A DNA stretch of 64,000 nt from Harmothoe impar (Eukaryota; Annelida; Polychaeta; Phyllodocida; Polynoidae): contig OX381710.1 of assembly GCA_947462335.1 (NCBI GenBank), forward strand, positions 35,835,204-35,899,203, read 5' to 3'. Below, piece by piece: positions 24,161-36,849 of this stretch (within the stretch, counting starts at the first letter, position 1; each line of letters opens with the position of its first letter). The translations under genes were made by a program, and so were the position numbers. A model generated the notes under the pieces. It was not told where the DNA came from, searched no databases, and worked only from the letters and a program-made list of their open reading frames with translations.

Positions 24161-25955
24161 TCCCTCTTACACCCCCTGCACCGCTAGAGGGAGGTGTTAG
24201 CATTCGAGGTTAGCCCACCATATTCTGACTAATAACGACATTTTTGACCTCTAGGAATTCCGGCGAGGCTGCATATGACCTGCTCTGCAGATGACGGTGA
24301 CATGACGTCTCTGACCTCCTTCTACCACCTCCTTACTACGTCCCCGACCTCTCACCGGGCCGATGACCCCAGACCCCCGCCCCTCCACCCCGGCCCCAAT
24401 ATAGAAGCCTTGGTAATTGTTGGAGGGAGTCGACTCCAGTTCCTCTTGCGCAGCCACCTTGTGCACTTCCGGATGCGTGCGCAGGGGTCGGCGTAATGTG
24501 CGTTGCGTGGCGTCTGGAAACCATATTACCCCGAGGCCACCCTGGTCAGTCGCAATAATATCCAGGCCAAGCCCTGGTCAGGGCGGGAATATAACCCGGC
24601 CTATAGCTCCTATACCACCTCCATCCCAGTTCTGATCACCACCCACCATCATCCCCACACTACCATCACGCCATTCGGATAACATTAAAAACACCCCCCT
24701 TAAAGCAATGCTACATAGACTTATGAAAAGGCGATGGGAGTATTTGAAGGCAGTTATTAAATTCATTATGTTTCCCCGTTGCTGCTACAATAACTACAGG
24801 TACTGAGCTAAGTGGTAAAGGTTAAAGTGGAGCCTTGTTAGCGGTAAGGAGGGCTATAGAGACCTATAATCATCGCGTATCCATGGCACATTGCCTCCCA
24901 CTCACTCTTATTATACCCGCCCACACGCCCCACACCCACTGACAACCCCACCCACGCATATTGAAAACTAAAAAACAGCACTTAAGCGTTATTTTTCAGC
25001 AGGTATGCGGCATGGTATAAGGTTAAGTGTATTGCGTGCACAAGAATGTGGTTGAAGTGTACATAGGTGTATATGGCTTTAATCTCAGTTAATGAGAATA
25101 AATGGGTAGCAGCTCACGATGGTTAAAAACACAGCCAGCTATGTTGGGACAAATTATATGAACTATAGTATAGTCATTGGGTGTATTGGGGTCGGGATGA
25201 TAGCGTCGACATCTGATCTTCCATCTAAGGCTATCATCGTGTTTCGCCTCGCCGTGCAGAGATTGGAAATTGTCCTATTACCGTAAGCTGAATATGCAGA
25301 AGTAACGTTGGGACGTCTGGGGTTATAGCGTAGGCTACCAGTGCCTACAGGGACATGAAGATAATCATGGAGTTACATATCTGGTCAATATTTCGGAAGG
25401 GGACAGGTTACGGTATCTAACGTGGAAAGGGTATGGGGTGGTTTGGAGAATATTTTGATTTGGCCATAAATCGACCGTAGTACATTTTTTAGAACTTTTT
25501 TTAATTATAACTTTGTATAATGTATTTTGACCAAAATTCTAACTTCTGTAGATTAAAAAAAAGTGTGTTGAACCATTAATTTTCCAGCATGTTATAAATG
25601 CGGAGCGTATACCTTTGTTGTTTTTGGCCTTTCTAACCGACTGACCCCACCTGGATCTGTCATCCACAGCGGGAGAGGCAGCCGTTCTGTAGTAACTCCA
25701 CACACCTTGCATGTGACTACCTAATTGTGGTATATATTGCATGCAGTAGAGTATGACGTTCACTCCATCAAAGCCCACCCCAGCAGGCATATCAGCCGTT
25801 CCTACAGATGTTTGCACTGTGGGGGCTGGGTGGAGATGAAGCAGGGGGTAAAGGCTACAGGGCAGATCAATTTGTCAATTGGATCCTCCATCACATACAC
25901 AGGGTGTCTGCTCTGCGGCCTGGGGGTTTGATGTGGTATGATTCACCATCGGAAT

Positions 25956-26204
25956 TTAACCCTTTAAGGGACGCATAGTGCTTAATCGTGCTGTGTACTT
26001 TTATGATGTATATTATTGCCGTCCTGGCGACTGACTATACATGCCAGTTCTGTATACATTCAAGTACCATGGCGATCCTATGCGGTTGATACACTCCCGA
26101 AATGTTGGCATGATGCATGAATGCAACCTTGATGGTTAGTCTCATTCACCATGGCGACAATTGTTATAGTATATCAAAGCACTATGCGGACTGTAAAATG
26201 TTAA
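25956..26204. mobile_element. TTAA-type double-hairpin MITE, copy 16
   Basis: TTAACCCTTTAAGGGACGCA at the left and ACTGTAAAATGTTAA at the right. It contains GGTTGATACACTCCCGAA and GGCATGATGCATGAATGCAA. Confidence 0.8.
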
Positions 26205-27525
26205 ATTTAGGTCCCGCCTGCCTGTAGAAAACAACGCTGGCAAGGTTTAATCTCATCTGATTCGATTAGAACTTGATTGCAGTGTCAGGGAAAACGTAAT
26301 GGAAGCGACCGAAATAAGGTTATTGGTTTGGCTATAGAGAGAGGGGAACAAAGGAGAGGTAATTGTGAGTAGCCACGCAGAAAGGAAGCTTCGCGCGGAT
26401 CATCCTTTTTGTTTGGCCTTTCATATCAGTGTACTTATTAGAGAACAGAAAACTTCATGTGGATAGTGTGTGTATTTATGAAACGGTACTAATTCTAAAT
26501 TGTATCTATATACCATAACATTGTGCTAAATGTACAAGAAAACAAAATAATAATGCAACACGATTGAGACAGACAAATATTAAGCATATAATTATGCATT
26601 TGCGCCCACAGTGTCCTTTGATTGGCCCACACTTGGCTGTTGGGTGGTACATAAACGAGCCAACAATTATTAAAGGGGCAGTATAATTGTATCTAGCCCA
26701 TCAGTGATCCACCACCATGCGCTCTTATACTATAATGCACGGAAGGAAATATCTCTGGGGCGAACGACCTACCATTTTATGAATACCAAACAGAAATTAA
26801 GTCTCACATAGAGCATCCTTTCTGTGTATCTGTTAATAATTCTGCATGTACTTGCAGGGCTAGGGGGTGAACCATGGGGTTTATACAAATGGTACTACCA
26901 TTTTAAGCAGAGCAATAGCACAAAAATAATACACTCAGTTCAGCGCCTCTTTATGGACATCATTGATCAACAATTCTGTCTGCTACATCTATACTATTAA
27001 TTCTAGGGAAATGCACCCAAATAATCCTAAAAAAATGGGTTATCCCGAATCCCGAAAAATGGCATACCACTTTGTGGTTAGAGATCAATGGACGTATAAG
27101 GGGATTTATTGCGAAGTTCAGAAAAGCACATCTCTTTCTAACATCAACAGTCCAAGGAATTGGAAATCCACAAAGAGAGCCGGAATCAACCTTTGGTTAA
27201 TATTTCGTTTCACAGAGTTGTGGTGCCTCTGATTGATGTCATACCTTTGCCCTTTTATACACGTCCCTCCCCTATACTGCTCTCATCCTGTCTTTCCCGG
27301 CTCTATAGTCGCCGTGTCTCCTCCCCAATGTCTCGTTCCTCGTTACGTTCCCGGTTCTACCATTTCAAAGCCTAGCCCGACTTCCCTTATCCATACATCC
27401 GTACTTTAGTCATTTCCTATTCCTCACTCCCCATATTTGCCTCATTTCAGCCCCCTCCCTCTTTCTACACTTCCTTCCCACTCACGAACAGCTTTCGGGA
27501 AAGTCTAATAGCTTATTTTTTGCAG

Positions 27526-27627
27526 GTTCAACTGACTTTGGTATTTAGAGATGCCCTCACCCCAAATGGTCCTCAAATCCTGAAAACAGAAGATGTGGTA
27601 AAAGACGTGAAAGGGCGTTTATGGTGA
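27526..27627 (+). CDS. Possible orphan terminal exon (33 aa)
   Basis: A strong acceptor (GCTTATTTTTTGCAG) precedes an open stretch of 33 codons (VQLTLVFRDALTPNGPQILK, then TEDVVKDVKGRLW) ending in TGA. The translation looks protein-like, with mixed charge and amphipathic character, but no family is recognised and no partner exon was found. It could be a 3' terminal exon of an unseen gene or a chance match. Confidence 0.25.
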   Translation, partial: VQLTLVFRDALTPNGPQILKTEDVVKDVKGRLW

Positions 27628-28455
27628 AGTACGATGTATAGCAAAAAAATGTCTTTGTTGATTTGATAAATATAAATCATCTTTATTTCAATTAACGTAA
27701 TCAGTACACTTTCGAGGTATCATACCAAATGTGTATACTCTTTGCCTAGGCTTATTTGACCTTAATACCAATTTGTCCAATTAAAATATACGCTCCGTAG
27801 AACTCGTATCTAGAGAAAGAACCAGGAATTCCAGTGGCATAGGCAGGCTCTCTGCCGGGTAAGTTCTTGCCGGATATAGCCGTTGTCCGGCAGTTTTTCG
27901 CAAAGTCTGCTGTGTGCCTCTAGTGTTTATGCCTAGGGCGTCAGAACATATTTAATAGGTTAATTATCTATGAAAAAGGGTTTAATGGTTTTTATAAGAA
28001 CATTGTATTGTGAGAAGCCAAACGAAAAGGATTATCCGCATCCCCCCTTCTATATTATCATTGTGGCTAGCCGTTCACGCCATGTTACCTTTACCGAAAC
28101 TAGTGCTAAAATGACTGCCACTCTTCACGTGACGTTGACGGAATATCCCTCTCTTCCACTCCCCCCAACTAACCACTAGCTCTAAGCACACCCCCTCTAA
28201 AGTCTAACAGTGCCATGGACGCAGGCATGCGGCAAGGCGTGGTAGGGGCACCCAGGGCCACCGGTTCCCAAAGCCGGGGCGCAATTGGCGTCATTGGGAT
28301 TTATGGCACAGTCGTAAGGTTCTGATTCGATTTATGTGTGGCCGTTAGAAGGGCATCTCGCCGACCATCCATCACGCCCGCTGCCATGGCCCTTTCCACT
28401 GACACGCTTGTCGGCTGGCTTGCTGCTTCAAATTCCCAATGCCCCATCCCTCTAA

Positions 28456-28486
<31 letters not shown>

Positions 28487-28498
28487 ACACACACACAG
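28456..28498. repeat. Poly(C) plus (CA)n microsatellite
   Basis: A run of about 16 C is followed by about 13 CA dinucleotides. Confidence 0.9.
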
Positions 28499-30929
28499 AT
28501 CCAGTCCTTATAGCGTCTCCCATGCAAATCTCCTCCAGGGGCAACACCAGTGCGCTGTTGGACAAAAGAGGTGAAGAGCAAAGCCAATCGCATAGAATAA
28601 TCTTTATATAACTTATATTTTGGGCTCGATCCCCCAGAGAGTGGAAGCCATTGAGCAGAATCGAGTATATTGTGAGTTGTAGGTCGTACATAAAATGTGC
28701 CGTTGTTAGGTATTTGGCTATTGGTATCTGGATCAATACACAGTGTCAGCAGTCCACGATGATAAAAACACGACATAGATAGTTAGTTATTCCACGCATC
28801 TAAGTTTTTCCCGTGAAAAAGATTTCTTATACCACGTACCAACTGGCGAACAATCCATCTTCAGCACAGATTGGATCCGCCCCTGCAATAGCTAAGCCTG
28901 TATTAAGGATATGACATACAATAATAATATCCAGCTTTCCTGTGTTGAAGTTTTGACAAATCACACCCTTTCATTCTGCCAATAGTCTTCTTTATCTAGC
29001 TTAGCAGCGACACGTAAGTCATTGCGTCCAATCAATTGCACCCAATAGGCCTTTCGGTACGTCAGTCGCCGTCAGAAGGGTTCCCATGGGCTATTAGCTG
29101 ATAGCTCTCCAAATGTATGGCCCCAAGAAAGTGTCTTTCAATGCTTTATCTGGACAGCGGAAACGCAAAGTCATGTTGGCGCCCTCTCGGCGGGCTGCCA
29201 AAGAAAGTCGTCTGCTAGTGGTGACGTCACCAATGACGCACCAATTACAGCCTTCTGAAATGTATTCATGACTCGGCTCACAACTAATGCCTCTCCCCGC
29301 AGTTTGAACTTTCTTACTAAAGACTGCTTCTCAATGCAAGTATTTTCAAAAAGCAGTAGCACTCTTGATGAATTTCCTTCTTCTGACGTCGGGTTGTAAT
29401 CGATATGATCTGATGATATTGTAATACAAATGGCCAGCAATTAATACAGGGCCTGGTAAGCATGTATATGTGCATCTGTGGGAGAGTGCTGTTCTTTTTA
29501 AGATGAGTTGGCACACCAGATCGAATAGTGTTTGCCACTTCACAGTAGTCCATTTAACTTGACTACAAGTACCCCCCTCCCTCTTAACACACCAATACGC
29601 ACACATCATCCTCTTTGTTGTCCAATGTTCACTTCCATCAGTGTTTTCGTATGAAAACATGGCGAACATGCCACTGTCACATTATCGTCCCTTCCTCCCA
29701 TCGCTACAACACTGCACATTCTGTACCTGGGGAAAGAATAGAAGATAAATCGATCGCTCTACTTCTAGATCTACTAATAGCTAATGGCATCAACAAGCCA
29801 TGATGCCCATAGAATACATATGGCAGTCACACGTTGGAGAAGAGGAGGCTTTCAAACCTCCTGTATTTTTCAAACGGAGCACTAGTATAGCCATTTAATG
29901 CCAGCACAAAATCGGCTCCAGTCACTTCTTTTAAAATTAATATCCAACGCAGCTTTCCTTACAAGTTGTCTTTTACATGAGGATCTGTGTCCACGTTATT
30001 ACGGCACGTTTTCTGCTGCGTCCCATTAGTCCGGCACTTCCCTTGTAGATCTACTCAGCATTGAGCACGTACAGGCATTGAATGGGGTTGAAATATTGTT
30101 CTTTTACACCAGCACCAGTTAGATGTACCTGGTCTCTCTTACATTGTCCACAGGCACTCTGGTGCTACTTAAATCCTGCTACAGTAGGCCTTATACCACA
30201 TTGAATTCGCCGAGGTATTGGTGGTAAAAGCTTGATCAAATTGTCTGCATTACCCAGAGGAGTTGGTATTTACCCTCCCCAAACCCTCCCCTACATGCAT
30301 GCCTGATCTGACAATGCTATACTGGTGCCGGGGTACTTAAATTAACGAGTTTAGCGGCGTCGATTTGACGTCGATTTGTTCATATAAAATGATGGTGTGC
30401 ATATCTTATAAATATACCTACATATAACTTCGTTTGAGGTATGGTATAACAGGAACATTATCAGTATCTGCTTGTTTGCGATACAATTTATACAAGCCAG
30501 TATAGTAGCTAATGGTTTTGTACTAGGCTTAGTCTTTTGGAATGACCAGAAGCCTAGCGTCACATGCAGTAGTATATGAACAAGGGTATTTGAATCGGGC
30601 TCAGGACCTCTGACAAACCTTTCCTTTAGCTAGAGAGAATTTGGTCAAAGTTGTCTACATTTTAGAAAATGTTCCTGAAAAGTGATACTTGATCTTAAAA
30701 CACTTTCAGCACCATAAGAACAAATTCGTCCCTAGATTAAGGTCATAGCCAGGAATCCAGTGGGATTTTGGTCAAACGTGACCATTTGGAGGTAACTTTT
30801 TATGAATAATCAGAAAGTGACTTTTGGCTAGAGGCATTTTGTGAAAAGTGATACAAACATTGGTGCACTTTATCCCAGGGAATTTAAAACAGTCTAAACA
30901 TAGTATATATCTATGGGTGTAGGGGGGGA

Positions 30930-32483
30930 CCCAGGTAACAAGAAACGTTAATCTAACGTTGATCAACGTTGTTTAAAGGTTAACTGCCCAATGTCTTATG
31001 GAAAACGTTGGTTTAACGTTAATCTAACCATCCTTAATAACCTCAAATGGATAACGTTCATTTGATGTTAAATAAAGGTTCAGCAAATGACGTTTTTCTA
31101 CCTTACATTAGATTAACGTTCAGTGGATAACTTGTATAGATTAATGTATATTAAAACCCATGGATTTTGTTAGATTAAAGTTAAAGAATAAAGATAACAG
31201 ATGATATTAGTATGAACACAGTAAAATGGCTTAATTGATGAAATAATTTTTGCAACTTTGCCTGAAGGCCTATCTAATGTGTACTTCTGTCAAAGTGCAT
31301 GTAGCTCTAATCATGGAATCGATTATTTACCTTTAATCAACACATAATTTAATTGATTTTCTGACAAAATCAAAATCACGTGGAAGTAGGCACACTATGA
31401 AAATCAAATGACCTGAACTTATATCGTTATTTCAGTAGTAATGCCCCTTTTGATTCACCTATGGGGATTAACACTGATTCGAAATAATAGGGATTTTATC
31501 GAGAATAGAGGCAGATTCAGCCTTAACTCATATTACATTTATAAAGTTTAAGGGGTAGAGCACCCCCTTATATCGCCTGATGCTCTAAATATAGTTCAGA
31601 TTTGCAGTGCACAACATAAATCAAATGTGCACTGGTCGATAATAGGGAAGTTAAACACCATGTGCTTTTGGGATTCATATTGAAAAAAGGTTAAAATAAC
31701 GTTAGATTAACGTTATTTGTGGTTTCAATCTATCTCACTAGGTGGCAGCTTAGCTGATAATGGTACTACATTGAGATTGCATCATTGAAATTGCCTGGAA
31801 TAAGCTATAATTTAATGGGAATGTATCAGTGCTTTACCAACCCTTACATCATAATTTCATGTCAGAATATAGTTTGATCAAATGTATACAAAAAGGAATT
31901 ACTTATTACATGCATTGTCATGCAACCTATCATATACACCTGTTTTGTAGAATTAGAGAATATATATATAGTACCTGGTGATAATGTCCTGATGTATCAA
32001 TACATGCGTCTTCCCCCCATCCCAGAAAATAATATGGATGTGAGTGACTCGTTTTTTCCGAAACCTTCAGACATGGGAAATAAAAATTAGGATGGAATAC
32101 TACTAAATTGATGAGCGATACAATACGAGATATTGGTTAAATAATAGTTGACCAATTTACCACCATTCTACCAACCTTGAATTGACATTATTTTAACGTA
32201 TAATTAACATTATCTTAACGTTCATAACATGTTTATGGCATCTAAGAAAGGTTGGTGTTATTTTTATGTCGAGCAATCTAACGTTTTTCTCTGCACGTTA
32301 ATCAACGTTTTTTCAACGTTTAAATAACGTTAAATTAACGTCAAATCCACTATATATTAACGTTAAAAAAACGTTGGATTGAGTCCACGATTTTCACTGC
32401 AATCTAACGTTATTTCATAACGTTAATACAACCTATAATCAACGTTAGATAAACGTTGAATTAACGTTTTTTTGTTAGCTGGG
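30930..32483. mobile_element. AACGTT-rich inverted-repeat element, 1.55 kb
   Basis: The ends are CCCAGGTAACAAGAAACGTT and the complement of CCCAGCTAACAAAAAAACGT. Both arms are packed with TTAACGTT/AACGTTAA repeats (30940-31135 and 32190-32470), with a single copy at 31697-31711. The AT-rich middle shows no coding frame. The arms could form long imperfect hairpins. The superfamily is not known to me, and the target duplication is unclear because G-runs flank both sides. Confidence 0.7.
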
Positions 32484-32504
32484 GAGGGGGTTACTCGAAC
32501 GTAC

Positions 32505-32767
32505 TAAGGCCAAAAAAAATAAAAGGTATGTTTCAGGTAACATGGACAGAAAGACTAGGGTCGGTAGGTCGGATTTTTATTTTATTTTATTTTATTTTTT
32601 TGACATGAAAGTACTAGCCATCCTCTGTGGAAATTCTAAAAATGACCCAAAAAGTGTAAAAATATGAAATTTTCTTCGAAATTGCATAAAAAAACGTAGG
32701 GTCGGCCCTGTTTTGCTAGGGTTGGTCGGGTGACCTGAAACAAACCATTTTTTTTTATTTGGCCTAA
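32505..32767. mobile_element. Foldback MITE, 263 bp
   Basis: Arms TAAGGCCAAAAAAAATAAAA, continuing with GTTTCAGGT, face ACCTGAAACAAACC continuing to TTTGGCCTAA. A second inverted pair, AGGGTCGG/CCGACCCT-like, lies further in. It starts just 21 bp after the AACGTT element. Confidence 0.65.
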
Positions 32768-34159
32768 GCCCTACTGTAACCCTACTTGAACCATCAGAAT
32801 GAATGTTTACAGGTGCCATTTTCCCCATGACAATTGAAAGATGAGAGGATATTGTAGGACGTTAGAGGGGGTGTCTATTGAACCGACTTATGCAGTCAGT
32901 CTAGAACTGCATGGCAGGGCCCGCACGATTGGTCATAGTCACGCCCCACAGCGGGCCTAGCCTCCGTTCAAGTGGCCGTGACCCCGGCGCCGCTCCGTAC
33001 GTGTCGACGCCTATTTACGGATAGCATGACGTCATAATATTGCGTGCACATTGAATGATGACCCACAGCATCCGCCAGCAGCAGTAATAATTATCTGTCG
33101 CCGAGTTCTGAATGCGCCCTTTGGGGCCGGGCTGAACAGGTCGGCTCAATGCACGCGGCACAGTTGAAAGGAAAACAACTCCTCTTTTTTCACCCACTGA
33201 CTTGAGGTTTGGGCCTCGTCATGATTAGGACTCGCAACAAATACGCCAATCATCTTAACTATATTTCATATCGATAGCTATCTGATCCCAAGTGCTTTAC
33301 TGCCAAGCTTTCAACTGAGGAAATTTAAGAGGCTTAACTTGACTGCATACGGGTTTCAGTTGGGGTAGAGGTACCTATAGCCTACGTTATCTCTCCTTTT
33401 CCAGGCAGGGAAATACAGTGAGATCCCGTTACAAGGAGGGCCTTTTGGCAAGTCAAAATGTGCTCATTATAAGCAAAGTTCCTTATTAGGCCTACCTCCT
33501 TATTTACTTTCACTCCAGATCGCCTGGCATACGGCGCTCGATGTATCTGTCTCAGTCAAATCCAAATGGAACATAAGGCCTACAGTATCCCGGCGGCGGA
33601 GCCGCTGGTAACCAATACAAGATAGAGAGAAAAGGAAATTATTGCTGTAAAAACGTACTTCTTTTCACAGGAAGATCCTTATACCAGTCTTGGACCGTTT
33701 CCAAACGACTTTTCGACCTTATATAATACTTTAAAGGGGGGCTAGCACGGCTACTAGCAAAGATGGGTACCTGCCCATAAAGCGCAGCAAAACGGCCGGG
33801 AACTAGCGGACCTTTAGCGTCGCCCTGATTGGTCAAATGGTGGTCACGTGACTTTCTAAGGCGGGTAGTCCTTATTTCGGCAACTTTCCGACCTCTCTGC
33901 ACCGCAAATTGTCCAACATCTATATAATGATAATAACCATCAATGATAAAATCAACCCTATGATGATTTATAATAAGGAGATGATTGTTCTTGATTAGAC
34001 ACTGTCTGACCATGGGCTCCCTTACTCAATTATAAGGCAATATAAAATTTGAGCCATCGCTTGTCCCTCCACCCCAACGATCGTGAACGAGTGGGTGGGT
34101 AGGTGGAGGTGGAATGAAGACCAGCACGCCACCAGGAGACCGGAAGTGGACAGAAGATG

Positions 34160-34173
34160 CCGCCAGGTGGCAG
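34160..34173 (+). promoter_or_regulatory. CTCF-like motif
   Basis: CCGCCAGGTGGCAG fits the CTCF core at all consensus positions. It lies 20 bp from an ETS-type ACCGGAAGTG and near a GACCAAT box, in a GC-rich patch that might be a promoter (33840-34230). Confidence 0.4.
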
Positions 34174-34619
34174 TAGAGACGTCAGACCAATCGACAACGA
34201 GGCAGTAGACCTGGACCACAGTGCCCCTATCTATCAGGTTGACCTCTCCGGATGCCGACTGCTTCAGGCTTTTCTATATCTGTGGAGAACCCTGTGACTT
34301 TAATGCTGAATCAGGGCAAAAGCTTTATATGTAGCAATGTTCATAGGGCAACCTTCCGTGTGTATAAAGTCTGCGTATGCCTATTGGTACAACAGCCCAT
34401 TGCAATTTCCCATATCTATAAATGTTAAAACAGGAAGGTAGAACAACTAAATGGTTATAAGCATGGTTTAACTTGTGCACTCTTCAGTCAACCACATGCA
34501 GAATTTTTCAAAACAAAATAAATACATACAGACTCATTTAGATTACATTGAAGGTATTATACCAACATAAAACCCAGAAGTATCTGCCTGAGGAGTAATG
34601 CAATAATCCCGGCTGCATT

Positions 34620-34633
34620 CCACCAGAGGGCAG
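34620..34633 (+). promoter_or_regulatory. CTCF-like motif
   Basis: CCACCAGAGGGCAG, followed by CAG, fits the CTCF core. It has the same orientation as the site 460 bp upstream. A weaker same-strand match, TCACTAGGTGGCAG, occurs at 31735-31748. Confidence 0.4.
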
Positions 34634-35539
34634 CAGTAGCAAACCGGGGGCATTGGCCTGCATGGTGGAGGTGGTCAGGGTGAGGTTAACGAACGTGCTA
34701 TTCCGCACCCAATCAGGGGGCTGGGGGCAGCGACCACAGGCCGGGGCAGAGTCGGGTATACAAGATCACAATCAGGATCAACCTGAAGTCTGCCTGTGTG
34801 CCATGCATGGGCTGACCCAACGTGAACAAGTCAGCAGCGTATTCACACAAAAACACACTATCGGGTAAACTATACTGCTTATAAATGATAACATATATGT
34901 TAACAACATGTTTGAGTGTTTGTAATCAAAAGGGTTATCGGCATTATTATCGTTAAGCTACTAAACAGTGAGAACCTGAGAATATTCACTTGAATCTCCT
35001 TCGTAGAAGTGAGCACAGTGATGACCTCCAGGAAGTATGTATGCACATATTGTAAACAGCACAATGGAATATGCAGGTCCTATTGTGTTCTATACATGAT
35101 ATAGGCCCTATGTACACGGCCTATGTGTATATGGCTTTGCATTTCAAGATGTAAAGGCCGATGTATAGTCATGTTCATCGAAGCCATTCAATCAGCATGG
35201 GGAAACTAAAACCACCGAGAGACCAATGTGAGCAGAGGGCAGTGCCCGGGGCGGGCTATAAGGCCTAGGCGGCACTGAAGCTGGTTGCGGCGGCCGGCAC
35301 TGATAGGAGCTGATAGGCTGGGTACAAGTGTGTCCCTGGAAGTGATTGTTACCCAGGGACAAGGTACCAGTCAGGATGTGTGTTATCAGTGATTGTAACC
35401 GCACCCAGCGAAATTTTAAATGGCGGACCCACTGGTTATGAGTCTACAGCCCTATATGCCCGGCACGCGCCCGTCAGCTTATGGCCAATGGAGTCAATCT
35501 GGCCTGGTCGAACCTGCAGGTCACTCGTAGTGACCCCTA

Positions 35540-35720
35540 GCGGCCCTAGCGGCGTCGGTGACATTGAGAGATGGCGACGTCGCACCGCGATCAATGGACG
35601 CCATGTTCACAGATGACCGCCGGAAGTCACCCGCCGGCACTTCCGGTTTGGAGGAGGCGCACCACTCGGTGCGCGGTGTGTCCGAGAGTAACTTCCGGCA
35701 CTGAGGCGGCATGCCTGGAG
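35540..35720. promoter_or_regulatory. Promoter-like CpG/ETS cluster
   Basis: Three ETS-type sites (CCGGAAGT at 35620-35627, ACTTCCGG at 35639-35646 and 35691-35698), a YY1-like GAGATGGCGAC at 35567 and a GCCATGTTC occur within about 160 bp of CpG-dense DNA without a TATA box. This resembles housekeeping-type TATA-less promoters. The downstream transcript is not identified. Both directions are possible. Confidence 0.35.
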
Positions 35721-35982
35721 GCGGAGACCAGAGAGGAGGAGGGCAGGGAGGATGGAGAGGGGACCACCATCACATCATGCTACAGACAATTATGCACGGC
35801 TACATTATGTAGGGGACACTGTGGTGGCGTATGGACATGCCGGCTAAACAGAGGAGAAGGTAACGATATAACAAGCCACTCCAGTGCCGTGTCTGCCTGA
35901 ACCGTGTGATATCTTACATGACTGACAACACACACATCTATACTGCACTGTTGGAAGCCAATCCCGGTGTGGACAGAAATTA

Positions 35983-36849
35983 CACTGTAAAAAAAAAAGT
36001 CGTCAAAATAACGGTGAATCACTGGCAACTTTTGGGACGTAACCGTCAATTTTATGTACAATAACTGTTCATTTTACGTAGAATCACCGTTAATTTTACG
36101 TTGAATCACTGTTAATTTTATGTAGAATCACTATTGATAGATTCAGAGTATTCAAATATACAGAGATTCAGCTTTATTGCCAGTGCTATTACAGACTTTG
36201 GGAATATTCTATACGCCTCACAGGGAGTCTGATTATGTTGACTTTAGTTACTGTAGCATACATCTAAAAACTTACGGATAAGCCATACTTTGACTTTGTC
36301 CTGATCCTATATGCCACACTGGTAATCTACCTTGCATACTAGCTGTGACCTATACAAGAGGTTTTACTCTATAGGATTGATACAAGGCAGAGTTTCCAGA
36401 GGTCGGAATATATGCATAGTATGTTACCATAAAATAGGTGTATAGATCCATACAGCTACTTTCTTCTGGATATCATCAAGTGATCATGGTATTTTGTCAA
36501 ACCTATCAAAAGATTGAATTGTTAAATTGTCAAACATATAGATTAATTGAAAACCACCATTATTTCTACATGTATACTCCACTTCAAGCTCACACTCTCC
36601 AGAAAAATCTTCTTACAAACCAGGCCACCTATCTATGGCAGGATCCACTATATGTGGCTCCCTCTGGGATTTGACATTAGAAGATGAATTTACGTTGAAT
36701 CATCGTAATCCAAACCAGGTCAGCATTTAACAAGAATCCACTGTGAAATGGCTGATATTTACGATGCTTCATTGTATTCCAAATAACGGTGAATCAGCGT
36801 AAAATTTTACAGCGTGAATCAGTGAAAAGTACATCTATTTTTTACAGTG
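35983..36849. mobile_element. TA-flanked CACTGTAAAAAA element, 867 bp
   Basis: The ends are CACTGTAAAAAA and TTTTTTACAGTG, with TA on each side (35981-35982 and 36850-36851). Both subterminal regions carry tandem diverged ACGGTGAATCACTGTTAA-like repeats. Both ends match those of the 5.05-kb element at 47809-52862 in the opposite orientation, so this looks like an internally deleted relative. No credible transposase is encoded. Confidence 0.72.

Larger units (their letters stand above)
23491..25955. other. No gene seen
   Basis: Holds the E-box pair and G4 tract near 24.1 kb, and a partial CCCTTTAAGGCCG MITE-like scrap near 23779. Short frames have no recognisable product. Confidence 0.55.
26205..30929. 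other. Gene-poor stretch with one exon candidate
   Basis: Besides the 27526-27627 candidate and the 28.46-kb microsatellite, I recognise nothing coding. A minus-strand CTCF-like match (CGCCGAGAGGGCGCC) occurs at 29179-29193 and a CRE palindrome at 29222. Confidence 0.5.
32768..35982. other. Non-coding stretch with clustered regulatory-type motifs
   Basis: Contains GTCACGTGAC at 33843-33852, a CRE palindrome at 33027, the CTCF-like sites and the ETS cluster. 33415-33445 (CAGTGAGATCCCGTTACAAG) resembles one end of a mariner-type MITE. No complete gene is visible. Confidence 0.5.
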
